In this document: piece after piece, positions 9,733 through 21,651 of the stretch
Layout of the letters: each line of letters opens with the position of its first letter
Numbering within the stretch: the first letter of the stretch is position 1
The notes under the pieces: generated by a model
What the model saw: the letters and a program-made list of their open reading frames with translations, nothing else
Databases searched by the model: none
What the model was told of the DNA's origin: nothing
Made by a program: the position numbers and the translations under genes
Assembly: GCF_900156315.1 (NCBI RefSeq)
Contig: NZ_FTNI01000001.1
Location: forward strand, 434,001 to 498,000
Direction of reading: 5' to 3'
From: Microbispora rosea
GTDB lineage: Bacteria > Actinomycetota > Actinomycetes > Streptosporangiales > Streptosporangiaceae
Length of the DNA: 64,000 nt

Positions 9733-10089
9733 TCAGGGCAGGACGGAGCGCACGGCCTCGGGGGAGCGGGCCACCACGGCGGTGCCGTCGTCGGCGGTGA
9801 TGATCGGCCGCTGGATCAGGATCGGGTGGGCGGCCATGGCCTCGATCCACCGCCCGCGGGCCGCCTCGTCGCGCGGCCACGACTGCAGGCCCAGCTCCTC
9901 GGCGACGGGCTCGCCGAGGCGGGCGACGTCCCAGGGCTCCAGCCCGAGGCGGCGCAGCACCTCGGCGAGCTCCTCCGCGCTCGGCGGGTCCTCCAGGTAG
10001 TGCCGGACGGTGTATCCGGCGCCCTCGGCGTCGAGCAGCGACAAGGCCGACCTGCACTTCGAGCAGGCTGGGTTGATCCAGATCTCCAT
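9733..10089 (-). CDS. ArsC/Spx-family thioredoxin-fold protein
   Basis: A 118-residue protein of the arsenate reductase ArsC family. The N-terminal MEIWINPACSKCRSALSLL has the Cys-X-X-Cys form common in the YffB/ArsC-like branch, and the C-terminal half has HPILIQRPIITADDGTAVV, where the RPI segment is conserved. It may reduce arsenate with a thiol partner, but no ars operon genes are nearby, so a general thiol-redox or regulatory role is equally possible. The start is ATG at 10089. ACAAT lies 6 nt upstream, a weaker candidate for a leaderless -10 box. Confidence 0.88.
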   Translation of the reverse strand: MEIWINPACSKCRSALSLLDAEGAGYTVRHYLEDPPSAEELAEVLRRLGLEPWDVARLGEPVAEELGLQSWPRDEAARGRWIEAMAAHPILIQRPIITADDGTAVVARSPEAVRSVLP

Positions 10090-10221
10090 GGGGCCATTGT
10101 CCCGCCCGGCTGCGCGTAAACAGGTCCTCATGCCCACCCGGCGAATGGCAAAACGATCTAAAGGGGACAATCTATCTACGTGGCCTTTGTCGATAGGAGC
10201 GGCCGAGCGGAAGGGCAGTCG

Positions 10222-10875
10222 ATGGGAACGGTCGGGGGTTTCGCGGGCGGTGCCGGGGGCGGTGTCGCGGGTGACGTCGCGAAGGGGCAGGCATGCCTGT
10301 TCGGCGGGCTGGGGGTGTGCGTCACCGTGCGGCCGGAGGGCCTGGCGGTCAACCACGGCATGAGCTACTACGGGGTCCACTGGCAGACCCTGCTGCCGTA
10401 CGCCGTGGGTCTCGCCGGAGCCGCGCTGTTCACCCACCGGGCGCTGCGCACCGCGGCGGCCCGCACGCCGTACCCGGCCCACCTGCGGGGGATGGCCGGC
10501 TGGTTCGTCGCGCTGCTGGCCGGGATCGTGCTGACGCCGTACACCCTGGGCGGGGCCGTCGACTGGGCGCACCGGGGGCTGGGCGCGGCCCTGTTCGCGC
10601 TCCAGCTCCTGCTGGCCGGGCGGCTCGTCGCGTGGGCCCACGGTGACGCGGTCGGTGTCGCGTTCTTCCTTCTCCAGCTCGGCGGGGGCGTCCTCGCCGC
10701 GGTGTACGTGCTCCAGACCGAGGGGCTGCTCATCCACGGCGAGGCGACGTTCCAGCTCGGATTCGCCCTGGTGCTGGCCAGGACGCTCCCGCTGATCGCG
10801 CCTCCGATCGCCGCGCCTCCGATCGCCGCGCCGGCCGCCGCCCCGGGATCGGCGGCGGCGGTCTCAGCCCAGTGA
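10222..10875 (+). CDS. polytopic membrane protein, function unknown
   Basis: A 217-residue protein with about five hydrophobic segments between residues 50 and 195, preceded by the soluble stretch VRPEGLAVNHGMSYYGVHWQ and ended by an Ala/Pro tail in which PPIAA repeats (a 15-bp DNA duplication near 10800-10830). I know similar conserved actinobacterial membrane proteins but no function. ATG at 10222 was chosen for GGAAGGG 6 nt upstream; GTG at 10180 is an in-frame alternative. Its 3' end overlaps the convergent oxidoreductase by 12 nt (10864-10875). Confidence 0.7.
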   Translation: MGTVGGFAGGAGGGVAGDVAKGQACLFGGLGVCVTVRPEGLAVNHGMSYYGVHWQTLLPYAVGLAGAALFTHRALRTAAARTPYPAHLRGMAGWFVALLAGIVLTPYTLGGAVDWAHRGLGAALFALQLLLAGRLVAWAHGDAVGVAFFLLQLGGGVLAAVYVLQTEGLLIHGEATFQLGFALVLARTLPLIAPPIAAPPIAAPAAAPGSAAAVSAQ

Positions 10876-12270
10876 GATGACGATCGGCCCGCCGCGCGGG
10901 TCCGCGCCGGACAGCAGGGACGACGGCACCCGAAACACCCGGCCGGGGGAGACCGGCCACGGCAGGACGCGGCGGGCGATCTCGCGGCCGTCCTGCGCCA
11001 CCACCACCCTGGCGACGGCGCGGTGCTCGTCCGCCCACAGCAGGATCCGGTGCCGGGGCGGCGCGCCGGCACCCGGCCTGACCAGGCCGGGGGACACCCA
11101 CCGGAACGGCGCCTCGGCCCGCAGCGGGATCGCACCCGCGAACATGCCGCCGGTCTCGCCGCCTCCGGCGTCCCCGTGCTCGCCGCCCGTACGCGTGCCG
11201 GAACTCGTCGCGCCGCCCGAGGGACGCGCCGCGTCCGGGAGATCCCTCCCGGCGGGCCGGTCCACGGTGCGGGAGGCGGCGGGGGAAGCCGCGGCGAGGT
11301 AGGCCAGGACGTGCCGGACCACGTGGCGGCCGTCGAGGGCCGCCACGTCGGCGGTGTCCACGGGGTGGACCAGGTTGCCGACGGCGAACACGCCGGGGCG
11401 GCTGGTGGCCAGGGTGTTGTCCACGACCGGGCTCCTGCTGCCCGGGTCGATCGCCAGCCCGGCGGCCCGGGCCAGTTCGTTGTCGGGGATCCAGCCGCCC
11501 GTGAACACCACCGTGTCGCAGGGCACCGTGCGGCGCTCGCCCGTGCGCAGGTCCTCGACCTCGACCGACTCCACGGCGTCGCGGCCGTTGATCCGCACGA
11601 CCCGGGTGACGGTGGCGACGGGCACCCGCAGCACGGCCCGCCCCGGCACGCTGAACGCCGCGTACGACTCGGCGCGGGCGTGCTCGGTGGTCATCAGCAC
11701 CGTGCGGCAGCCCGCCGCGCGAAGGGTGAGCGCGGCCGACCAGCTCACCGGCTCGGCCCCGACGACGACGGCCCGCGTGCCGACGCTGCCGTGGTGCAGG
11801 TGGACCACGTTCTGGAGCTGCCCGGTCGTCAGCACGCCCGGCGGGCGGTCGCCCGGCACCATCCGGGCCGCGCGGGGACGTTCCCTCGCGCCGGTCGCCA
11901 GGACGACGGCGCGGGCGTCCACCCGCAGACGTCCCTCCGGGGTGGTGACGTCGAGGGCGTGCGCACCCTCCCCGCCGGCCCCATCCCCGCCGGTGGCCGA
12001 GGCCCATCCGGTGACCATGGCGGAGGTCCGCACGCGCGCCCCGGCCTCCAGCGCCCGGTTGGCCAGCAGGCGGGCGTACGCCGGGCCGGTCATCACCGTG
12101 CGCAGGTCGCGCAGGCCGTAGCCGGTGTGGGGGCTGTGCCGGGGGATGCCGCCCGCCTCGCGCTCCCGGTCGAGCACCAGCACCCGCAGGCCGGCCGCCG
12201 CGAGACCGGCGGCGGCGGTCAGCCCTGAGGGGCCGCCGCCCACGACGGCGACGTCGGTGGTGAGGCGCAT
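10864..12270 (-). CDS. NAD(P)/FAD-dependent oxidoreductase of the glycerol cassette
   Basis: A 468-residue flavoprotein. The N-terminal dinucleotide fold DVAVVGGGPSGLTAAAGLAAAG is followed by a second nucleotide-binding region near VVVGAEPVSWSAALTL and a FAD-binding FAVGNLV segment. The last 95 residues (from about PFRWVSPGLV) form an extra beta-rich domain ending PGRVFRVPSSLLSG. It starts with ATG at 12270 in a TGATG overlap with the stop of the GlpA-like gene, so the two are translationally coupled. In Thermotoga and clostridia similar GlpA-like and FAD oxidoreductase pairs accompany glycerol kinase, so it probably carries electrons from glycerol-3-phosphate oxidation; that role is inferred. 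Confidence 0.85.
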   Translation of the reverse strand: MRLTTDVAVVGGGPSGLTAAAGLAAAGLRVLVLDREREAGGIPRHSPHTGYGLRDLRTVMTGPAYARLLANRALEAGARVRTSAMVTGWASATGGDGAGGEGAHALDVTTPEGRLRVDARAVVLATGARERPRAARMVPGDRPPGVLTTGQLQNVVHLHHGSVGTRAVVVGAEPVSWSAALTLRAAGCRTVLMTTEHARAESYAAFSVPGRAVLRVPVATVTRVVRINGRDAVESVEVEDLRTGERRTVPCDTVVFTGGWIPDNELARAAGLAIDPGSRSPVVDNTLATSRPGVFAVGNLVHPVDTADVAALDGRHVVRHVLAYLAAASPAASRTVDRPAGRDLPDAARPSGGATSSGTRTGGEHGDAGGGETGGMFAGAIPLRAEAPFRWVSPGLVRPGAGAPPRHRILLWADEHRAVARVVVAQDGREIARRVLPWPVSPGRVFRVPSSLLSGADPRGGPIVISLG

Positions 12271-13732
12271 CACGATCCCTCCACGCGGGCGAGGCGCCCG
12301 GCGATCTCGGCTCCGCAGAAGAAGCCCTGGCAGCGGCCCATCATGGCCCGGGTGCGGCGGCGCAGACCGTCGAGGTCGGCCGGGGGAAGCGGGGAGGCCA
12401 GGGCGTCCCTGATCTCCCCGGCGGTCACCCGCTCGCAGAAGCAGACCACGGTCCCGTACGCCGGGTCCCCGGCGATGAGGTCGTCGCACATGTACGGCCG
12501 GGGGAACGCCTCGCCGATGTTGGGCATCCGGGGCGGTTCCGGCACGTCGCCGCGTACGGAGGTGAGCAGGCCCGCCTCGGCCAGCAGCTCGGCGGCGTGC
12601 TCGGCCAGCGCCATGGACGCGGTCAGCCCGGTGGACCGGATGCCGCCGAGCACGAGATAACGCCGCGCGGTGTCGAGGTGGACCTGGTAGTCGCCGTGCT
12701 CGGTGGCCGCCCGCAGCCCGGCGTAGGAGGCGGTGACCTCCTCCCGCATCAGTGCGGGCATGAGCGCGAGGCCCTTGTCCACCAGGAACGCGAACCCCTC
12801 CTCCGAGGTGGAGGTGTCGGCGCGGTCGCGCAGGTCCTCGGCGGTCGGGCCGAGCATCACGTTGCCGTAGATCGTCGGGCTGATCAGCACGCCCTTGCCG
12901 CGCGAGCCGGGCACGGGCAGCACGATGCGGTTCGCCAGCGGCCCGGCCATCTTGTCGAAGACCAGCAGCTCGCCCCGGCGCGGGGTGACCGTGTAACGCT
13001 CGTGCCCGAACAGGCGGTCGACGGCGTCGGAGCCCAGCCCCGCGGCGTTGACGACCCAGCGGGCCCGCAGCGGGCCCCGGTTCGTCAGCAGCACGGTCTC
13101 CCCGTCGCCGTCCCCGCCCCCGTCTCCGTCTCGCCGCACGCCGTCGACCCGCGTGTTCAGCAGCACGGCGGCGCCCCGCGCGAGCGCCTCGGTGGCGAAC
13201 GCGAGCGTGGTGGTCCACGGGCAGATGATCGACTCTCCGGGCACGGTCAGCCCGCCGAGCGCCCCCGGGCCGAGGGCGGGGACCTGCCGGTAGACCTCGT
13301 CCGCGCCGACGACCTCGCACTCCCGGCAGCCGTTCCGCGCCGCCTTGTCCGCCAGCCCGTCGAGCGCGGCCAGCTCCTCGCCGGTCCACGCGACCAGCAG
13401 CGCGCCGGTCCGCTCGACCGGGATGCCGGCGCGCTCGGCGTACCCGCCGAGCAGCTCGTATCCCCGCCGCACCAGGCGTGACTCCAGGGTGCCGGGCCCG
13501 CGTCGAAGCCGGTGTGCAGGATCGCGGTGTTGGCCTTGCTGGTGCCGTCGCCGACGTCCGGGCGCGCCTCGACCAGCGCCACCGACAGGGGCCGCCCGTC
13601 CGTTTCACGCCCGGCCGGCTCACGTCCCGCCAGCTCGCGGGCCACGGCGGCGCCCACCACGCCGCCGCCGACCACCGCCACGTCGACCGTCCCGCCGGGC
13701 AGCGGCCCGGACCTGCTGACTCCTCCGCTCAC
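12270..13732 (-). pseudogene. glpA: GlpA-like glycerol-3-phosphate dehydrogenase with BFD domain, frameshifted
   Basis: A FAD-dependent dehydrogenase for glycerol-3-phosphate, split across two frames. The N-terminus (GTG at 13732, GGTVDVAVVGGGVVGAAVAR through ILHTGFDAGP) is in one frame; homologous sequence resumes at RRGYELLGGYAERAG in the next, ending at 12270. Adding one G to the run near 13491-13497 restores a continuous product of about 487 residues, so a single-base deletion is present, either a real mutation or a sequencing error in a GC run. The C-terminal BFD-like [2Fe-2S] domain keeps its cysteines (CFCERV and GRCQGFFC). The start overlaps the kinase stop as GTGA. Confidence 0.85.
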
Positions 13733-15177
13733 GCGTCCCTCCCCGTCTCGATCGCCGCGCGGACGCCCCGCCGCCAGCGCGTCATGAACTCCTCCGCCCG
13801 CTCCGCCGGCCGGCGCGGCTCGTACGTCGTCGCCGGAGCGCACGCGGGCACGGCGCCGGCCAGCGTGAGCGAGGGGGTCACCGCGAGGCGGGCCAGCGCG
13901 GCGGCGCCGAGCGCGGTCGCGTGCGGCGACGGATAGACGTCCACCGGCGCCTGCAGCAGGTCCGCCTGGGCCTGCATGAGCGCGGCCGACCGGGTGAGGC
14001 CGCCGTCCACCCGCAGGCGCGCCGGCGGCCGCCCGAGGTCGGCCGCGACGACCGCCGCGAGGTCGGCCACCTGGGCGGCGATGCCGTCCAGGACGGCGCG
14101 GATCAGGTGCCCGGGCCGGGTGGACAGCGTCATGCCGAGGAACGCCGCGGTCGCGTCCGGCCGCCACCAGGGCGCGGCCAGCCCGGCCAGTCCGGGGACG
14201 AACAGCACGCCCTCGGCGTCCGGCGCGGCCAGCGCGTCCAGGTCGGAGGCGTCGCCGACGAGGCCGAGGCCGTTCAGCCACCGCACCGCGGAGGCCGCCG
14301 TGTAGACCTGCCCGTCCACGCAGTAGGACGTGGCCCCCCTGGCCCGCCACGCCACCGACGTGGTCAGGCCGGAGGACGAGCGCACGGCCCTCTCACCGGT
14401 GTTGGCGAGCAGGAACGCCCCCGTGCCGTACGTGCACTTGGCCTCGCCTGCCGACAGGCAGCCCTCGGCGAGCAGCGCGGCCTGCTGGTCGACGACCAGC
14501 CCGCCGACCGGGATCTCCCCGCCGAAGGCCCGGGTCGTCCCGGCCACCTCGTCGCAGGCGACGATCGCGGGCAGCCGCTCGCCGTCCAGGCCGAACAGGC
14601 CGAGCAGCTCCCCGCTCCACTCGACCGCGTCGAGGTCCAGCAGCGCCGACCTGCTCGCGGTCGCCGCGTCGGTGACGAACTCCCCGGTCAGGCGGTGGAC
14701 GAGCCAGGTGTCGCTGGTCGTCACCACCCCCTCGCGGGTCAGGTTGCGGCGGATCCACGCCATCTTCGGAGCCGAGAAATACGGGTCGAGCACGAGCCCG
14801 GTCAGCTCGGCGATCCTCTCGGCGTGCCCGGTCAGCCCGGCGCACACCTCCTCGGCCCGCCGGTCCTGCCACACCAGCGCGGTGGTCAGCGGCTCGCCGG
14901 TCGCCGGGTCCCAGGCCAGCACGGTCTCGCCCTGGTTGGCCAGCGCGACCGCGCCGACGGGCACGCCCGCGGCCGCGACCGCCTCCCGCCCGGCGGCCAG
15001 CACCGAGCCGAGCAGTTCCCGCGGATCCTGCTCCACCCGCCCGCCCGGCAGGTACGCGGGACGGACCGGCGCCTCGGCCAGCGCGAGGACGGCGCCGTCG
15101 CCGCCCACCACGATCGCCTTGGTGCCCGAGGTGCCCTGGTCGATCGCGAGCACGGCCGGGGCGGAGGGGTGGGACAT
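13729..15177 (-). CDS. glpK: FGGY-family kinase, probably glycerol kinase
   Basis: A 482-residue sugar kinase of the FGGY family. The N-terminal phosphate-1 loop VLAIDQGTSGTKAIV, WQDRR, LDPYFSAPKMAWIRR and KCTYGTGAFLL are closest to glycerol kinases, and the C-terminal adenosine motif is LRVDGGLTRSAALMQ. It would phosphorylate glycerol to glycerol-3-phosphate, the substrate of the dehydrogenase that follows. The ATG at 15177 has AGGAG 7 nt upstream. It is the first gene of the three-gene cassette and overlaps the next start as GTGA. Another FGGY substrate such as a pentulose is possible but less likely in this context. Confidence 0.88.
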   Translation of the reverse strand: MSHPSAPAVLAIDQGTSGTKAIVVGGDGAVLALAEAPVRPAYLPGGRVEQDPRELLGSVLAAGREAVAAAGVPVGAVALANQGETVLAWDPATGEPLTTALVWQDRRAEEVCAGLTGHAERIAELTGLVLDPYFSAPKMAWIRRNLTREGVVTTSDTWLVHRLTGEFVTDAATASRSALLDLDAVEWSGELLGLFGLDGERLPAIVACDEVAGTTRAFGGEIPVGGLVVDQQAALLAEGCLSAGEAKCTYGTGAFLLANTGERAVRSSSGLTTSVAWRARGATSYCVDGQVYTAASAVRWLNGLGLVGDASDLDALAAPDAEGVLFVPGLAGLAAPWWRPDATAAFLGMTLSTRPGHLIRAVLDGIAAQVADLAAVVAADLGRPPARLRVDGGLTRSAALMQAQADLLQAPVDVYPSPHATALGAAALARLAVTPSLTLAGAVPACAPATTYEPRRPAERAEEFMTRWRRGVRAAIETGRDA

Positions 15178-15220
15178 GGATCGTCTCCTGGCTGGAGCTG
15201 GGGGAGTCGCGACGGCCAGC

Positions 15221-15985
15221 CTATGGGTTGATCACCTGGGCGCCCGCGCTGACCAGGGCGGACGCGAGCGCGGGAGGGGGTGCCGCGTCGGTGAGGAGAC
15301 CGGACAGGCCGTCCAGGGCGCACACCCGGTAGGCGGCGACCCTGCCGTGCTTCGAGCTGTCGGCGAGCACGTACGTCCGTGCGGCGCCGGCGAGGATCAC
15401 GCGCTTGGTCGCGACCTCGTCGAGGAAGTAGTCGGTGAGCCCGGCTTCGGCGTCCAGCCCGCCCGAGCCGAGGAACGCCACGTCGGCGCGCAGGTCCTGG
15501 AAGAACCCCAGTGTGTGGGCGTTGGAGACGGCGAGGTCGCCCTGCCGGACACGCCCGCCCGCCACCAGCACCTCCACGCCGGGACGGCCCGCGAGCTCGG
15601 CCGCCACCAGCAGCGAGCAGGTGGCGACCACACCCCGGAAGGACGGCGGGACGGCCCTGGCGAGGTGGACGGCGGTGGTGCCGACGTCGATGATCACGGT
15701 CTGGCCCGGGCGCAGGAGCCGCGCCGCGAGCTCGCCGATCACGGCCTTCGCCTCCGACTGGCTGGTCGAGCGCTCCAGGTAGGACAGTTCCTCGCCGGTG
15801 CCGGACGGCGCCGAGGTCGCCCCGCCGTGCACGCGGACGAGCAGCGCCCGGCGCTCCAGGATCGCCAGGTCGCGCCGGACGGTCTCGTGGGAGACGCCGA
15901 GCAGCGCGGCCAGGTCCTCGGTGCGCACGGTTCCCTTCCGCCCGAGGCTTTCGATGATCCGCTGGTGACGCTGCGCCGGAAGCAA
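15221..15985 (-). CDS. DeoR-family transcriptional regulator
   Basis: A 254-residue DeoR-type repressor. The N-terminal winged helix-turn-helix reads LPAQRHQRIIESLGRKG and VRTEDLAALLGVSHETVRRDL; the C-terminal DeoRC sugar-phosphate sensor has IIDVGTTAVHLAR and VADSSK-type motifs (VLADSSKHGR). TTG at 15985 is chosen because DeoR proteins usually begin at the LPAQR segment and AGGGG lies 8 nt before it; the open frame continues upstream without homology. It precedes glpK by 43 nt in the same direction, so it probably controls the glycerol cassette, with glycerol-3-phosphate as a plausible ligand. Confidence 0.88.
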   Translation of the reverse strand: MLPAQRHQRIIESLGRKGTVRTEDLAALLGVSHETVRRDLAILERRALLVRVHGGATSAPSGTGEELSYLERSTSQSEAKAVIGELAARLLRPGQTVIIDVGTTAVHLARAVPPSFRGVVATCSLLVAAELAGRPGVEVLVAGGRVRQGDLAVSNAHTLGFFQDLRADVAFLGSGGLDAEAGLTDYFLDEVATKRVILAGAARTYVLADSSKHGRVAAYRVCALDGLSGLLTDAAPPPALASALVSAGAQVINP

Positions 15986-16172
15986 GAGATCCGCCCCTTG
16001 ACCGAATGTGACTGTTGTCGCCCGAGAGTGTGGATCGGTGCCCGGAAACCTGTCAAGGGCAGGGGCCGGAAATCGGGCGGAGGAGAGAATTCCCAGCTCC
16101 CGGGGGGTGCGCGCGCCGGTGAAACGCCCGTCCCGAATGCTGGACACACGCTGATCCGTGCCCGGTCGTCCG

Positions 16173-16184
16173 TAGACTGGGACG
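16173..16184 (+). promoter_or_regulatory. -10 box TAGACT for leaderless hisD transcript
   Basis: TAGACT at 16173-16178 lies 6 nt before the hisD GTG with no Shine-Dalgarno between. It would drive the whole his operon. The 200-bp gap to the divergent DeoR gene shows no obvious operator. Confidence 0.65.
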
Positions 16185-19166
<2,982 letters not shown>

Positions 19167-19167
<1 letters not shown>

Positions 19168-19319
19168 TGACCTTCGCGTCCGGCGGGATGCTCTTCATCG
19201 GCCTCTTCCTGATCGGCGGGGTCATCTCGGGCATTCGGCAGGGCCTCAAGCTGCTGGCGGCGCTCGCCGGCGTCGGGGCCGTCATGGCGATCACCGCGGG
19301 GGTGATGTGGTGGCAGTGA
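19167..19319 (+). CDS. 50-residue membrane peptide between hisB and hisH
   Basis: A 50-residue protein with two hydrophobic segments (about residues 7-21 and 28-46) around a short SGIRQGLK loop, ending in MWWQ. ATG at 19167 overlaps the hisB stop and its TGA overlaps the probable hisH GTG, so it is embedded in the coupled operon. A small hypothetical gene occupies the same place in Streptomyces his operons as far as I recall. Function unknown; it could anchor or tune the operon, or only serve coupling. Confidence 0.75.
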
Positions 19320-19948
19320 GCAGACGGGTCGTCGTTCTCGACTACGGCTCGGGCAACCTCCGCTCGGCCGAGCGGGCGCTGGCCCGCGTGGGGGCCGACG
19401 TCACCGTCACCGCCGACTTCGACGCGGCCCTCGACGCGGACGGGCTCGTCGTCCCCGGCGTCGGCGCGTTCGCGGCGTGCATGGAGGGGCTGAAGGGCGT
19501 GCGCGGCGACCAGATCGTCGGCCGCCGCCTGGCCGGCGGTCGCCCGGTGCTCGGGATCTGCGTCGGCATGCAGATCCTGTTCGAGAAGGGCGTCGAGCAC
19601 GGCGTCCACACCGAGGGCTGCGGCGAGTGGCCCGGCACGGTCGAGCGGCTCGAGGCGCCCGTGCTGCCCCACATGGGGTGGAACACCGTGACCGCGCCCG
19701 AGGGCAGCGTGCTGTTCCGCGGCCTGGAGGAGGGGACCCGCTTCTACTTCGTCCACTCCTACGGGGTGCGCGAATGGCGGCTGGAGGCCGGCGACGGCTT
19801 CGAAGAGCCGCTGGTCACCTGGGCCGAGCACGGCGTGCCGTTCGTGGCCGCCGCCGAGAACGGCCCCCTCATGGCCACCCAGTTCCACCCGGAGAAGTCG
19901 GGGGACGCGGGGGCCGTGCTGCTGTCCAACTGGCTGAGCACGTTGTGA
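19316..19948 (+). CDS. hisH: imidazole glycerol phosphate synthase, glutaminase subunit
   Basis: Class I glutamine amidotransferase that supplies ammonia to HisF. The 210-residue protein has [13 protein letters not shown] at the start, the nucleophile Cys in [14 protein letters not shown] and the His-Glu pair in [12 protein letters not shown] at 19316 gives a GTGA overlap with the preceding small gene and the usual length; GTG at 19307, three codons earlier, is possible. Confidence 0.95.
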   Translation: MSRRVVVLDYGSGNLRSAERALARVGADVTVTADFDAALDADGLVVPGVGAFAACMEGLKGVRGDQIVGRRLAGGRPVLGICVGMQILFEKGVEHGVHTEGCGEWPGTVERLEAPVLPHMGWNTVTAPEGSVLFRGLEEGTRFYFVHSYGVREWRLEAGDGFEEPLVTWAEHGVPFVAAAENGPLMATQFHPEKSGDAGAVLLSNWLSTL

Positions 19949-20062
19949 GCGTGTCCAGCAGGCGAAATCTCGCGGCAGCGGTGCGACACTGGAAACCGGC
20001 GGGGCCGCGGCGCGTACGGCCGGCCGGGCCGAGGCCGTGACCGGACCTGAGCGGGAGGCCCG

Positions 20063-20446
20063 ATGAGCAAGGAACGGGCCCGCAGGAGGGCGGAGCGCGA
20101 AGCCGAGCGCGAACGCCTCGCGGCGGCCCGGGCCGAGCGCGAGGCGAGGGCCGCCAGACGGCGAGAGATGCGCGAGCGGTTCGTCGGGCCCGTCACCGGA
20201 GCCGTGGCCGGGGTCGTGGGCGCGGTGCTGCCGCGGCCGGCCAGGCCCGTGCGGGTGGCCCGGCAGCGCGGGTTTCTCGCCCGTCGCCGCCGCACGGAGA
20301 ACGCCGTCGTCGCCGTGCTGTGGTTCCTCGTCCAGGTGCTCGCCTGGATCCTGCTCGACTCGTGGATGGCCCGGCTGGGCGTGTTCCTCGGCTCGATCCT
20401 GCTGCTCCCGGTGCTCGTCACCATCGTTTTCGACCGGAGGTCATGA
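20063..20446 (+). CDS. small basic membrane protein in the his operon
   Basis: A 127-residue protein: a highly charged, probably helical N-terminus rich in Arg, Glu and Ala (residues 1-40, coiled-coil-like), a basic middle, and two adjacent hydrophobic segments (about 83-100 and 103-122). ATG at 20063 follows GGGAGG. It lies 115 bp after hisH and 4 bp before priA, whose ribosome binding site (CGGAGG) is inside its last codons. I do not recognise a family and assign no function. Confidence 0.72.
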   Translation: MSKERARRRAEREAERERLAAARAEREARAARRREMRERFVGPVTGAVAGVVGAVLPRPARPVRVARQRGFLARRRRTENAVVAVLWFLVQVLAWILLDSWMARLGVFLGSILLLPVLVTIVFDRRS

Positions 20447-20450
20447 CCAA

Positions 20451-21176
20451 ATGTCGCTCGTATTGCTCCCAGCCGTCGACGTCGCCGACGGCCAAGCCGT
20501 CCGCCTCGTGCAGGGCGAGGCGGGGACGGAGACCTCGTACGGGGATCCGCTCGCCGCCGCCCTCGCCTGGCAGAAGGCCGGCGCGGAGTGGATCCACCTG
20601 GTCGACCTCGACGCGGCGTTCGGCCGGGGGAACAACCGCGAGCTGCTCGCCTCCGTCGTCGGCGCGCTGGACGTGAACGTGGAGCTGTCCGGCGGGATCC
20701 GTGACGACGCCTCGCTTGAGGCCGCGCTGAGCACCGGCTGCCGCCGGGTCAACATCGGCACCGCCGCGCTGGAGAACCCGGAGTGGTGCGCCAAGGCGAT
20801 CGCCGAGCACGGCGACCGCATCGCGGTGGGGCTCGACGTGCGCGGCACCACGCTGGCCGCCCGCGGCTGGACCCAGGAGGGCGGTGACCTGTGGGATGTG
20901 CTCGACCGGCTGGAGTCGGAGGGCTGCCCGCGCTACGTCGTCACCGACGTCACCAAGGACGGCACGCTGCGCGGTCCCAACCTCGACCTGCTGCGCGAGG
21001 TGTGCGCGCGGACCGACCGCCCGGTCATCGCCAGTGGCGGGGTGTCCTCGCTCGACGATCTGCGGGCGATCGCGACGCTCGTGCCGGACGGCGTCGAGGG
21101 CGCCATCGTGGGCAAGGCGCTGTACGCCCAGGCGTTCACCCTGGAAGAGGCGCTCGCGGCGGTGAAGTCCGCATGA
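20451..21176 (+). CDS. priA: PriA, bifunctional HisA/TrpF isomerase
   Basis: A 241-residue TIM-barrel isomerase for ProFAR in histidine synthesis. In actinobacteria this enzyme also isomerises phosphoribosyl anthranilate, replacing TrpF. The general acid/base Asp residues are in [11 protein letters not shown] (Asp near residue 9) and VTDVTKDG, and the loop [20 protein letters not shown] has the Arg-Gly-Trp seen in PriA. No trpF occurs in the trp cluster 18 kb away, which supports the dual role. Its stop overlaps a 19-codon ORF as ATGA. Confidence 0.95.
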   Translation: MSLVLLPAVDVADGQAVRLVQGEAGTETSYGDPLAAALAWQKAGAEWIHLVDLDAAFGRGNNRELLASVVGALDVNVELSGGIRDDASLEAALSTGCRRVNIGTAALENPEWCAKAIAEHGDRIAVGLDVRGTTLAARGWTQEGGDLWDVLDRLESEGCPRYVVTDVTKDGTLRGPNLDLLREVCARTDRPVIASGGVSSLDDLRAIATLVPDGVEGAIVGKALYAQAFTLEEALAAVKSA

Positions 21177-21232
21177 GCGAGCGCGACGCCTGGCGCGTGC
21201 CGTTCCGCACCGAATGCGAGGAGGCGGCATGA
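21173..21232 (+). other. 19-codon micro-ORF bridging priA and ridA
   Basis: Encodes [19 protein letters not shown]. Its ATG overlaps the priA stop and its TGA overlaps the ridA ATG, both as ATGA. The ridA ribosome binding site (GAGGAGG) is inside its last codons. It resembles the micro-ORFs before trpC and between potB and potC. Confidence 0.5.
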
Positions 21233-21648
21233 GCACTCAGATGCCCGAAGGGCGGATCTCCTCCGGCGGCCCGTGGGAGGACCGGTACGGCTACGCCCGT
21301 GCGGTCGTGGCCGGGCCGCACGTGCTCGTGTCCGGCTGCACCGCCACCGTGGGCGGCGAGGTCCAGCACGTGGGCGACGCCTACCAGCAGACGCTCACCG
21401 CCTTCTCCATCGCGCTGGACGCCGTCGAGAAGGCCGGTATCACCCGGGCCGACGTGGTGCGGACCCGCCTGTACGTGGTGAACGCCGGCGACTTCGACGC
21501 CGTCGGCAAGGCCCACGGCGAGATCTTCGGCGATGTGCGGCCCGTCTGCACGAGCGTGCAGGTCGCCGGGCTGGTGGACGAGCGCATGCTGGTCGAGGTC
21601 GAGGTCGAGGGCTACCGGCCGGTGGAACGCGGCACCCATGAGGACTGA
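21229..21648 (+). CDS. ridA: RidA-family enamine/imine deaminase
   Basis: A 139-residue RidA/YjgF-type protein. These hydrolyse reactive enamine/imine intermediates from PLP enzymes, protecting amino-acid synthesis. The Rid fold is seen in HVLVSGCTATVGGEVQHVGDAYQQT, ADVVRTRLYVVN and LVEVEVEGYR; the usual substrate-binding Arg of archetypal RidA (in the RPARST-like C-terminal motif) is replaced here by VRPVCTSVQVAGL, so it may belong to another Rid subgroup. ATG at 21229 has AGGAGG 5 nt upstream. It lies between priA and hisF, 3 bp before hisF. Confidence 0.9.
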   Translation: MSTQMPEGRISSGGPWEDRYGYARAVVAGPHVLVSGCTATVGGEVQHVGDAYQQTLTAFSIALDAVEKAGITRADVVRTRLYVVNAGDFDAVGKAHGEIFGDVRPVCTSVQVAGLVDERMLVEVEVEGYRPVERGTHED

Positions 21649-21651
21649 GCG

